A stretch of 5,018 nucleotides of DNA from Flavipsychrobacter stenotrophus (GTDB lineage Bacteria > Bacteroidota > Bacteroidia > Chitinophagales > Chitinophagaceae): contig CANBQQ010000284.1 of the NCBI GenBank assembly GCA_947371715.1, forward strand, positions 1 to 5,018, given 5' to 3'. Shown piece by piece: positions 1-5,018 of the stretch. The notes beneath the pieces are model-generated. The model worked only from the letters and a program-made list of their open reading frames with translations, was not told the origin of the DNA and ran no database searches. The translations under genes were made by a program, and so were the position numbers. The number at the start of each line of letters is the position of its first letter. Positions within the stretch are counted from its first letter, which is position 1.

Positions 1-69
1 TTTACCTCTACGAATTACTTCTTCAGTACCATGATTGTAAACAAACTTGAGAATTGCAGGTAGAGACAT
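1..69 (-). CDS. N-terminal fragment of an unidentified protein (runs off the left edge)
   Basis: Twenty-three codons are visible, reading MSLPAILKFVYNHGTEEVIR then RGK, with no stop before the window edge. The ATG at 67-69 is preceded directly by an in-frame TGA, so it is the first possible start in this frame. A Bacteroidota-type promoter sits about 30 bases upstream, which supports a real gene start. No Shine-Dalgarno sequence is seen, as is common in this phylum. There is no signal peptide or membrane segment in the visible part. The product is not recognised: the opening is faintly reminiscent of SWIM zinc-finger or helicase-associated proteins of Bacteroidota, but this is only an impression and too little is present to assign a function. 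Confidence 0.6.
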   Translation of the reverse strand, partial: MSLPAILKFVYNHGTEEVIRRGK

Positions 70-103
70 TCAATGATATGCCGGATTGAGAAATGGCAAT
101 CTG

Positions 104-135
104 CAAAAGTACCGAAAAAAGTGCCTTCGACCCAA
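104..135 (-). promoter_or_regulatory. Bacteroidota sigma-A-type promoter for the gene at 1-69
   Basis: On the minus strand TTG (133-135) is followed by a 21-base spacer and TACTTTTG (104-111), a full match to the Bacteroidota consensus TTG-N19-21-TAnnTTTG. The predicted transcript start near 97-99 would leave a 5' leader of about 30 bases before the ATG at 69. Positions 105-123 also form a near-identical repeat with 2355-2374 upstream of upp. Confidence 0.65.
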
Positions 136-194
136 GAAAAATATTAATAGACGCTGTGTTAAATATATTACAGTATTTATCCGCAACTCTTATC

Positions 195-206
195 AGACAT
201 ATGTCT
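195..206. repeat. 12-bp perfect palindrome in the AT-rich gap
   Basis: AGACATATGTCT is its own reverse complement. It lies in the non-coding stretch between the promoter at 104-135 and the terminator at 278-317. The half-site ATGTCT recurs at 238-243. No promoter matching the Bacteroidota consensus was found next to it on either strand, so a role as an operator is only a possibility. Nothing else was recognised between 136 and 277. Confidence 0.35.
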
Positions 207-277
207 CAGCTTATTGCACCTTTAAAATATAAACGGCATGTCTATGTCACCTAAATTCAAATAGCACAAGCGCGTAT

Positions 278-317
278 AAAAACAAAGAACCGGTTCCTTT
301 TGTGGAAACCGGTTCTT
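278..317 (-). terminator. Intrinsic terminator of the PorP/SprF-like gene
   Basis: Positions 285-295 (AAGAACCGGTT) pair with 307-317 (AACCGGTTCTT). Two more G-C pairs (296-297 with 304-305) follow after a one-base bulge at 306, around a six-base loop. On the minus strand the stem is followed by TTTGTTTTT (278-286, overlapping the stem foot). It begins about 30 bases after the stop codon at 346-348, where a terminator for that gene is expected. Confidence 0.85.
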
Positions 318-345
318 AAAGATTGTCAATGTATTTTGATAACTT

Positions 346-1386
346 TTAGTACAATTTAGGGCAAGACCAGTTGTATGCCGGAGCGCGCTCGTGACGGTTG
401 ATAACACCGAAGTAAAGCAATGATATTTCGTAAGCACCCAATCCCTTAGTAGCAGGAGTGAAAGTAGATACGTTAACGTCATAGCTCAAACCGATACGCA
501 TTTTAGACCATTCGATAGCTATGTAAGGAGCCAATGCATCGTTGTAACGATACCAGCCACCCAAGTAAAGAACTGTATTACGCTGATAGTCCAGATCGTG
601 GCCGGGATTCATTACGAAACCAACAGCAGCACCCAGCAATACTTCAGTAGCTGAAGCCTGGCTCTGGTACAAAGCACTTGCGTACAACACCGTATTTTCA
701 TTCAGATCGAACGAGCCACCAAGATAAGCGGTAGTACGTGCATGGATCTGGTGATTGTCATTAAGGAACGTTTCAACAGGCTGAGTCATGTGATAATAAG
801 ACAGACCGGCATATGCGGTAGCATGTTCAGAAACTTTACCGGTATACATCAAACCACCATTGAAATCGGGGTAAGAAAGATCGGCATTAGTAAATGTTTC
901 GTGCGTAGTATATGGCGTACCACCTGTAGATGCACTAAACTGATCTTCAAAGGTCAGCTTTGTGAAATCAAGATGCTTCTGAACAAGGTAACCTTGCAAA
1001 CCAAAAGACAAGTGTTGCAATTTATCGCGGCCAAAACCCTTGTGGTAGGCCAACGACAAAGCGGCAGTGGTATTTTGCAAACCACCGGTACCCGACTTAT
1101 CGTACAATACCAACATACCGATACCCAATGCATCGCCCTCAGGCAATTTACCCTTGAGCATTGCCATATCATAAGATACGGTACCTGTTATATATGGAGT
1201 CGACGAAACCGAAGACCACTGGTTACGATAATTGGCTGCAAAGCGAAAGTCATCGGGCACCAAACCTGTTTGCGCAGGGTTCAGAGTGAGCGGGGAAGTA
1301 AAGTATTGCGTAAAATGCACATCCTGCGCCAAAGCACTGCCAGCAAGCATTAACGAAGCACCTAACCCGAGTAGTGATTTTTTCAT
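346..1386 (-). CDS. PorP/SprF-family outer-membrane protein (type IX secretion system-associated)
   Basis: The product is 346 residues. An N-terminal signal peptide MKKSLLGLGASLMLAGSALA (1-20) has probable cleavage before Gln21. The mature protein opens with the family hallmark QDVHFTQYFTSPLTLNPAQTG (21-41; key residues FTQYF and NPA), then NYRNQW (52-57). Alternating hydrophobic/polar strands with many aromatic ends follow, as in a beta-barrel. Near the C-terminus come RIGLSYDV (297-304), YEISLLYFG (319-327) and the family-typical end SCPKLY. Family members sit in the outer membrane; SprF of Flavobacterium johnsoniae is needed for export of SprB, and PorP for type IX secretion in Porphyromonas gingivalis. 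The frame extends 13 codons upstream to 1425, but the start at 1386 places the signal peptide correctly and lies downstream of a promoter. No adhesin or other secretion gene is adjacent in the window, so its partner cannot be named. Family assignment is firm; the specific role is inferred. Confidence 0.9.
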   Translation of the reverse strand: MKKSLLGLGASLMLAGSALAQDVHFTQYFTSPLTLNPAQTGLVPDDFRFAANYRNQWSSVSSTPYITGTVSYDMAMLKGKLPEGDALGIGMLVLYDKSGTGGLQNTTAALSLAYHKGFGRDKLQHLSFGLQGYLVQKHLDFTKLTFEDQFSASTGGTPYTTHETFTNADLSYPDFNGGLMYTGKVSEHATAYAGLSYYHMTQPVETFLNDNHQIHARTTAYLGGSFDLNENTVLYASALYQSQASATEVLLGAAVGFVMNPGHDLDYQRNTVLYLGGWYRYNDALAPYIAIEWSKMRIGLSYDVNVSTFTPATKGLGAYEISLLYFGVINRHERAPAYNWSCPKLY

Positions 1387-1422
1387 TTTTGTTAATTTTA
1401 ATCTAAAGCCAAAATACAGAAG

Positions 1423-1452
1423 CAAATTAATCCAATTATTCTATCTAAACAA
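1423..1452 (-). promoter_or_regulatory. Probable promoter of the PorP/SprF-like gene
   Basis: On the minus strand TTG (1450-1452) is followed by exactly 19 bases and TTAATTTG (1423-1430), which matches TAnnTTTG at all but one conserved base. Transcription would start near 1416-1418, giving a leader of about 30 bases before the ATG at 1386. This also argues against using the upstream in-frame ATG at 1425, which overlaps the -7 element. Confidence 0.5.
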
Positions 1453-1483
1453 GACATAGACAAAATTCTTTTGGTTGGGTAAA

Positions 1484-1685
1484 AGAACGATGATAAGATA
1501 AAGTATTCCAATTTAATTGTTCTTTTCCGTTTCTGCAGCGTTGCAAAAGTCTTTAAATAGTTCACTATTATTGAGTGATTAATGATTTTTGGCCTCAATG
1601 AGGGCTACGCCGTTCTCAGATTTTGCGCCTTGCATAAAAGAAAAATAACTGCCCAACCTGATATACTTTACCTTATCATCGTTCT
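1484..1685. repeat. Long inverted repeat (two 23-base arms, 202 bp end to end) between upp and the PorP/SprF-like gene
   Basis: The arms are 1484-1506 and 1663-1685. The left arm begins AGAACGATGATAAG and ends TAAAGTAT; the reverse complement of the right arm is identical except at one position (A1498 against C1671). In a minus-strand transcript that position becomes a G-U pair, so all 23 positions can pair in RNA made in the direction of upp. The 156 bases between hold two small hairpins: TCACT/AGTGA (1562-1566 with 1574-1578) and CCTC/GAGG (1593-1596 with 1600-1603). The right arm overlaps the last base of the upp stop codon. The layout resembles the terminal inverted repeats of a miniature element, but no clear target-site duplication flanks it. 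It could equally be a 3' RNA structure of the upp message. No conventional terminator for upp was found, and no coding sequence was recognised inside. Confidence 0.7.
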
Positions 1686-2335
1686 CATGCCTGCCTTTTC
1701 TTACCAAACGCCAAATCTCCGGCATCGCCCAGTCCCGGAACTATATATCCTTTCGGCGTCAATTCGGCATCTATTACTGCTGCCCATATGTGCGCATCAG
1801 GGAATTTTGCTGCGACCGCCTCAACACCAACAGTGCATGCAATTGCTGTAACTATATGAATTTCAGATGGTTGATCGAATTCCAACAATGCCTGAATTGC
1901 TAAAATAAGCGAAGCACCTGTGGCCAGCATCGGATCTGCAATGATCAATGGACGCCCTTTAAGTGCAGGGCTGGTAATATACTCCTGTTCTATGCTGAAA
2001 GCATCCTCAGTATTGTGTTTACGATAGGCACCTATAAAACCGCAATCTGCCTTATCAAAGAAATTCATCATGCCTTGATATAATGGCAACCCCGCACGCA
2101 ATATTGTAGCAATAACAGGCTGCGTTTCCAATACCGAACACGTGGTCTCGGCCATTGGCGTTTGCACCGTTATCTGCTTGTACTTCATTAATTTACTGAT
2201 CTCATAGGCTGTCACCTCACCTATGCGCTCCAGGTTTCTGCGAAAGCGCGCCCTGTCGGTCTGCACATCCACATTACGCATATCGCTCACCCATTCTGAG
2301 ACAAGGGAATTAGAAACGCTCAGATTAGTTATCAT
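1685..2335 (-). CDS. upp: Uracil phosphoribosyltransferase
   Basis: This cytosolic salvage enzyme joins uracil and PRPP to give UMP and pyrophosphate. The 216-residue product is slightly longer than the roughly 208 residues of the E. coli enzyme. Visible signatures, in order, are RFRRNLERIGEVTAYEIS (30-47), typical of Bacteroidota forms; ILRAGLPLYQGM (78-89); the PRPP-binding loop IIADPMLATGAS (131-142), with Ala where many family members have Gly or another residue; and the uracil-binding stretch GYIVPGLGDAGD (196-207). The ATG at 2333-2335 places the usual N-terminus at the start, and only a weak purine-rich GGGAAA lies upstream. The gene is separated from the dehydrogenase upstream by a terminator, so it is probably its own unit. 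The tail GKKRQA is a few residues longer than in E. coli, and the stop codon touches the inverted repeat at 1484-1685. Confidence 0.97.
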   Translation of the reverse strand: MITNLSVSNSLVSEWVSDMRNVDVQTDRARFRRNLERIGEVTAYEISKLMKYKQITVQTPMAETTCSVLETQPVIATILRAGLPLYQGMMNFFDKADCGFIGAYRKHNTEDAFSIEQEYITSPALKGRPLIIADPMLATGASLILAIQALLEFDQPSEIHIVTAIACTVGVEAVAAKFPDAHIWAAVIDAELTPKGYIVPGLGDAGDLAFGKKRQA

Positions 2336-2353
2336 ACTTATTCTAAATTTCCC

Positions 2354-2374
2354 GAAAAGTACCGCAAAAAAGTG
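2354..2374 (-). promoter_or_regulatory. Probable upp promoter region containing a repeated element
   Basis: On the minus strand TACTTTTC (2354-2361) matches TAnnTTTG except for the last base; no TTG lies 19-21 bases upstream. Positions 2355-2374 (AAAAGTACCG, C, then AAAAAAGTG on the plus strand) repeat positions 105-123 in the same orientation with only the single inserted C. The copy at 105-123 covers a full-consensus promoter, which supports this one acting as the promoter of upp. The leader would be only about 12 bases. Confidence 0.45.
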
Positions 2375-2416
2375 AAATGTTGATTAGTTTGCTGAAAGTT
2401 GACCAGTTTTACCAAC

Positions 2417-2450
2417 AAAAAACAAGCCCGACATCTCTGCCGGGCTTGTT
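2417..2450 (-). terminator. Intrinsic terminator of the dehydrogenase gene
   Basis: AACAAGCCCG (2421-2430) and CGGGCTTGTT (2441-2450) form a perfect 10-bp stem, with two further inner pairs possible (one G-U). On the minus strand it runs into six T residues (complement of 2417-2422). It begins about 20 bases beyond the dehydrogenase stop codon and separates that gene from upp. Confidence 0.9.
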
Positions 2451-2470
2451 GATATGAAGATCGAATTGTA

Positions 2471-3559
2471 TTACTTCAGCGATTGCATGTCTATCACATA
2501 ACGGAATCTAACCTCTTCATCTTTTATTTTATCGAACGCATCGTTAATGTCTTTCATGTCGATCAGCTCAACATGGGGAAGAATATTGTTGGCAGCACAG
2601 AAATTAAGCACTTCCTGCGTCTCGGCTACGCCACCAATTAGCGACCCACCAATTGTTCTGTTCTTCATAGCGACTTCACTGTTATCGGTCTCTTCCTTAT
2701 ATGGGCCTAACAATCCAACTGTTACAAGGCTGCCGTGCACATTGAGTAGCTTCACATATGGATTAACATCAAAAGCATAAGGTATTGTAATTAAAATGAA
2801 GTCAAATGTGAGTTCACGCTCCTTCATCGCATCTTCGTCGTTTGAGATCAGTACATCATCTGCACCCAAGGCCTGTGCCGCTTCGCGCTTTTCTTCCTTT
2901 GTAGTAATAGCAGTTACCGAAGCCCCCATTGCCTTTGCCAGCATTACTGCCATGTGTCCTAGTCCGCCTATGCCTGCTATACCCACCTTGGTACCTACCT
3001 TTACTCCTGCTTTTTTGAGCGGTGAATAAGTAGTTATACCTGCACAGAGTATAGGTGCCGCTGCTTTAATATCAAGCGACGGAGGTATGGATAATACAAA
3101 ATGTTCCTTGGCAACCAGATGGGTAGAATAACCACCGAATGTATTGAACCCTTCCGCCGGCTTCAAATAACCGTTATAAGTCATAGTCGCGCCATGTGGA
3201 CCCTGGCAATATTGTTCCTCACCGCCCGTGCAAGGCTTACAATGGTGACAACTGTCTATCATACAGCCCACACCTACTATGTCGCCTGTTTTATGATTGG
3301 TGACTTCGGGACCTATTTCAATTATCCTTCCAATGATCTCATGGCCGGGCACACATGGATATATTGTATTCTTCCAATCGTTATTCACCTGGTGAATGTC
3401 GGAATGACATACGCCACAATAAAGCACTTCGATCAGCACTTCATCTCGCTTTGGTCTGGTTCGTTCAATATCCATTGGTTGCAGGGTCTTCCCTCCAATA
3501 AGAGAGCCTGTTGCCCCATATCCCTTTACTATAAAACTGTTACTCGTAGTTGCATCCAT
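2471..3559 (-). CDS. Zinc-dependent NAD(P)-linked alcohol/aldehyde dehydrogenase, YahK/CAD type
   Basis: The 362-residue product belongs to the medium-chain dehydrogenase superfamily, cinnamyl-alcohol-dehydrogenase-like branch; E. coli YahK (about 349 residues) is a close model. It would interconvert alcohols and aldehydes in the cytosol, probably working as an NADPH-dependent aldehyde reductase. Catalytic zinc ligands are Cys51 (GVCHSD), His73-Glu74 (PGHE) and Cys172 (LCAG). Structural zinc ligands are Cys104, Cys107, Cys110 and Cys118. The nucleotide-binding fold shows GIAGIGGLG (193-201), followed by TTKEEKREAAQALGAD (219-234). As in YahK, an Asp at the end of the second strand is replaced by Thr and basic residues follow, which suggests NADP preference (inference). 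The C-terminal part has GGSLIGGVAETQEVLNF (304-320). The frame runs 33 codons further upstream, but that extension is Cys/His-rich and unlike the family, so the ATG at 3557-3559 is chosen. The gene is divergent from the pirin gene. No consensus promoter was recognised for it. Its natural substrate is unknown. Confidence 0.93.
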   Translation of the reverse strand: MDATTSNSFIVKGYGATGSLIGGKTLQPMDIERTRPKRDEVLIEVLYCGVCHSDIHQVNNDWKNTIYPCVPGHEIIGRIIEIGPEVTNHKTGDIVGVGCMIDSCHHCKPCTGGEEQYCQGPHGATMTYNGYLKPAEGFNTFGGYSTHLVAKEHFVLSIPPSLDIKAAAPILCAGITTYSPLKKAGVKVGTKVGIAGIGGLGHMAVMLAKAMGASVTAITTKEEKREAAQALGADDVLISNDEDAMKERELTFDFILITIPYAFDVNPYVKLLNVHGSLVTVGLLGPYKEETDNSEVAMKNRTIGGSLIGGVAETQEVLNFCAANNILPHVELIDMKDINDAFDKIKDEEVRFRYVIDMQSLK

Positions 3560-3749
3560 GATTGAAAAGTGGTTTGACTTTATCTTGTAAATACAGTGCC
3601 AGATGCGCCTACAGCAGAAAGTATTTGTATGTGCCACGTGTAAATGGGGAGTGGGCAACTAATTTGTACAACGACGTCCACAAGATATTATCACATACAA
3701 GAGCTAGAAGAAATAATAAAAACATATACTTGTATTGATTTTATCATTT

Positions 3750-3779
3750 TTGCAATAAAAATACATGTACGTACATTTG
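3750..3779 (+). promoter_or_regulatory. Consensus Bacteroidota promoter of the pirin gene
   Basis: TTG (3750-3752), a 19-base spacer, then TACATTTG (3772-3779) matches TTG-N19-TAnnTTTG at every conserved position. Transcription should begin around 3784-3786, giving a leader of some 18-20 bases before the ATG at 3804. Confidence 0.75.
3765..3776. promoter_or_regulatory. 12-bp palindrome overlapping the pirin promoter, candidate operator
   Basis: ATGTACGTACAT is a perfect palindrome that covers the end of the spacer and the first five bases of the -7 element. A dimeric protein bound here would block RNA polymerase. A second, shorter palindrome with the same TGTAC core, TTGTACAA (3664-3671), lies about 100 bases upstream in the same divergent region, along with GACGTC (3673-3678). 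That the site is bound by a regulator is inference; no regulator gene is in the window. Confidence 0.4.
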
Positions 3780-3803
3780 TTTTAGAGAATTAAAACTCAA
3801 CTC

Positions 3804-4781
3804 ATGGAAAGGAAAGACTTTATAAAGAGAGGGATACTAGGCACCATCACTACATTCTTTGCCGGTTCATTTGGCAACAAAGTAAATGCTGCATATAAAC
3901 TGGCCAACAGCCGCTACCGCGGCGTGGAGGGAGTACTCTCCCCTACCAATACCCATATGGTGGGTAACGGCTTTAAAGTGATGAACTTCTTTCCCAATGG
4001 TAAAGGTTTTGAAGAACGTATGAGCCCCTTCTTCCTACTCGACTTTAATGCTGAGGTTAATTTCCCCCCTTCTGACATTTCGCAGGGTGTGGGCGTGCAC
4101 CCACATAGAGGCATTGAGACGATCACTTTCGCGTATAAGGGCGGTGTAGAGCACCACGATAGCAAGGGTAATCATGGCATTATAGGCAAGGGAGATATAC
4201 AGTGGATGACGGCTGGCGGTGGTGTGCTACACAAAGAATATCACGAGAAGAACTTCAATAAAAATGGCGGTGCATTCGAGATGGTACAGCTTTGGATAAA
4301 CCTGCCGAAAGCGCACAAGATGACACCGGCTAAATACCAGAGTATTGCCCACAACACAAAGCCTAAACACACGCTACCGAACAATATGGGTGTGATACAT
4401 GTGGTAGCGGGTGAATATAACGGCGTAAAGGGCATAGCCAGCACTTTCTCCCCTATTCATATGTATGACATGCACCTGAATGATAATGCAGATTTTACAT
4501 TTACTCTCCCCGGAAACTATAACACAGGCATATTGGTAGTAGATGGGTCCATAACAATAAATAATACTGCCGCACCGGAGAATCATTATGTGCAGCTGAA
4601 AAACGAAAGTGGCGACATTCATATAAAAGCCAATGCCAAAACCACATTACTTTTGCTAAGTGGCGAGCCATTGAACGAACCATTTGTAGGGTATGGCCCA
4701 TTTGTAATGAATACCGAAGCCGAGATACACCAGGCTATTGAAGATTATAACCAGGGTAAGTTTGGATTTTTGAAGGATTAA
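3804..4781 (+). CDS. Pirin-family bicupin protein with an N-terminal export-like signal
   Basis: The 325-residue product has the two cupin domains of pirin. The N-terminal domain carries the metal site: HPHRG (His99, His101) and the LHKEY stretch (His143, Glu145), matching His56, His58, His101 and Glu103 of human pirin. Between these are GIETITFAYKGGVEHHDS (103-120) and GDIQWMTAGGG (130-140). The C-terminal domain (about 195-300) ends in the family-typical VGYGPFVMNTEAEI (295-308). Some pirins oxidise quercetin and others act as iron-dependent redox-sensitive cofactors; the role here cannot be read from sequence. Unusually, residues 1-29 (MERKDFIKRGILGTITTFFA, then GSFGNKVNA) resemble a twin-arginine signal with RK in place of RR, a hydrophobic core and an A-x-A-like end near 27-30. 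The start is supported by the consensus promoter 25 bases upstream. The gene is divergent from the dehydrogenase; the next gene follows by 35 bases and may be co-transcribed. Confidence 0.94.
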   Translation: MERKDFIKRGILGTITTFFAGSFGNKVNAAYKLANSRYRGVEGVLSPTNTHMVGNGFKVMNFFPNGKGFEERMSPFFLLDFNAEVNFPPSDISQGVGVHPHRGIETITFAYKGGVEHHDSKGNHGIIGKGDIQWMTAGGGVLHKEYHEKNFNKNGGAFEMVQLWINLPKAHKMTPAKYQSIAHNTKPKHTLPNNMGVIHVVAGEYNGVKGIASTFSPIHMYDMHLNDNADFTFTLPGNYNTGILVVDGSITINNTAAPENHYVQLKNESGDIHIKANAKTTLLLLSGEPLNEPFVGYGPFVMNTEAEIHQAIEDYNQGKFGFLKD

Positions 4782-4790
4782 TGGCTACTC

Positions 4791-4800
4791 TTGCATGCAA
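4791..4800. repeat. 10-bp palindrome just after the pirin stop codon
   Basis: TTGCATGCAA is a perfect palindrome nine bases after the pirin stop. It is too short and has no T tract following it, so it is not a convincing terminator. It is noted because the 35-base gap before the next gene also holds overlapping ATCTT/AAGAT inverted repeats (4804-4808, 4814-4818 and 4820-4824) around the start codon. Confidence 0.3.
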
Positions 4801-4816
4801 ATAATCTTCACCAAAG

Positions 4817-5018
4817 ATGATCTTCGATGACTTAGCGTTTTTAGTGGGTTTGCTTTTAATTCCTTCCTGCTATTTCTTTTTTCCCAAACTCCTAATTAGC
4901 AATCGCTATACTAAAGAATGGATAGCGATTATCTTGGCGCTTTTTACGTTCGGAATGATCAGAACGCTGCCATGGGGGACCGGGAAACCTCATTTTGCAG
5001 TTATGCTTTGTTGGCCTG
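4817..5018 (+). CDS. N-terminal part of an unidentified membrane protein (runs off the right edge)
   Basis: Sixty-seven open codons run from the ATG at 4817 to the window edge. This is the first ATG after an in-frame TAA at 4802-4804. Two hydrophobic stretches are visible: residues 7-27 (AFLVGLLLIPSCYFFFPKLL region) and 36-48 (WIAIILALFTFGM), separated by a short polar turn SNRYTKEW. The pattern fits an inner-membrane protein with the first helix near the N-terminus. It follows the pirin gene by 35 bases in the same direction with no terminator between, so co-transcription is plausible. The family is not recognised. The frame contains a 9-bp inverted repeat (4901-4909 with 4922-4930). Confidence is moderate because only the beginning is present. 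Confidence 0.55.
   Translation, partial: MIFDDLAFLVGLLLIPSCYFFFPKLLISNRYTKEWIAIILALFTFGMIRTLPWGTGKPHFAVMLCWP
4901..4930. repeat. 9-bp inverted repeat inside the partial membrane-protein gene
   Basis: AATCGCTAT (4901-4909) and ATAGCGATT (4922-4930) are exact inverted copies around a 12-base loop. They fall in the codons for the turn between the two hydrophobic segments. No T tract follows on either strand, so it is not a typical terminator. It may be a chance structure or an mRNA hairpin. Confidence 0.4.

Noticed and set aside
742..1353. 203-codon plus-strand open frame
   Set aside because: It lies wholly antisense to the PorP/SprF-like gene, whose signal peptide and family motifs are clear. 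The translated protein is Arg/Cys/Ile-rich with no recognisable domain and has no promoter.
1544..1551. Second minus-strand -7-like box (GACTTTTG) for the PorP/SprF-like gene
   Set aside because: It has no TTG at the required distance and lies about 160 bases from the start codon, while a better-spaced promoter is at 1423-1452.
1398..1598. 66-codon minus-strand frame in the gap upstream of the PorP/SprF-like gene
   Set aside because: It overlaps the predicted promoter and the left arm of the inverted repeat, has low-complexity AT-driven composition (Ile, Lys, Phe) and no recognisable start context.
1484..1685. Inverted repeat as the end sequences of an intact insertion sequence
   Set aside because: Only 156 bases lie between the arms, with no transposase frame and no clear flanking duplication, so at most it is a miniature non-autonomous element.
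1582..1851. 89-codon plus-strand frame overlapping upp
   Set aside because: More than half is antisense to the conserved C-terminal part of upp; no family features are seen.
3101..3565. 154-codon plus-strand open frame
   Set aside because: It is antisense to the dehydrogenase, which has intact zinc and nucleotide-binding motifs. The frame is a shadow of its codon pattern.
3635..3640. CACGTG hexamer in the divergent region
   Set aside because: A six-base palindrome is expected by chance and it sits in no recognisable promoter context.
3560..3658. 33-codon N-terminal extension of the dehydrogenase
   Set aside because: The extension (MPTPHLHVAHTNTF and on) is unlike the family, is not a signal peptide, and reads through what looks like intergenic sequence; the ATG at 3557-3559 gives the normal length.

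Overview
The window looks like a stretch of ordinary chromosome from a member of the Bacteroidota, probably near Chitinophagales or Sphingobacteriales. The evidence is a PorP/SprF-family outer-membrane protein (a family of type IX-secreting Bacteroidota), several promoters of the Bacteroidota form TTG-N19-21-TAnnTTTG, and start codons without clear Shine-Dalgarno sequences. All genes share similar moderate base composition. No transposase, integrase, RNA gene or CRISPR array was seen.

Layout, left to right. Positions 1-69 (minus) hold the first 23 codons of an unidentified protein whose promoter lies at 104-135. Positions 70-284 are AT-rich and non-coding. A strong hairpin terminator (278-317) ends the minus-strand PorP/SprF-like gene (346-1386). 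A 297-bp gap, largely bounded by a 23-bp near-perfect inverted repeat (1484-1685), separates it from upp, uracil phosphoribosyltransferase (1685-2335, minus). A terminator at 2417-2450 closes the next minus-strand gene, a zinc-dependent, YahK/CAD-type alcohol (aldehyde) dehydrogenase (2471-3559). A 244-bp divergent region with a perfect-consensus promoter and a 12-bp palindrome leads into a plus-strand pirin-family gene with an N-terminal export-like signal (3804-4781). An unidentified membrane protein starts at 4817 and runs off the right edge.

The genes look like several independent units rather than one pathway: pyrimidine salvage (upp), an outer-membrane protein of the type IX secretion family, and a divergent dehydrogenase/pirin pair that might share regulation. 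I found no convincing new multi-gene system. The most unusual signals are the long inverted repeat between upp and the PorP/SprF-like gene, a 19-20 base element shared by two minus-strand promoters 2.25 kb apart, and the apparent export signal on the pirin.
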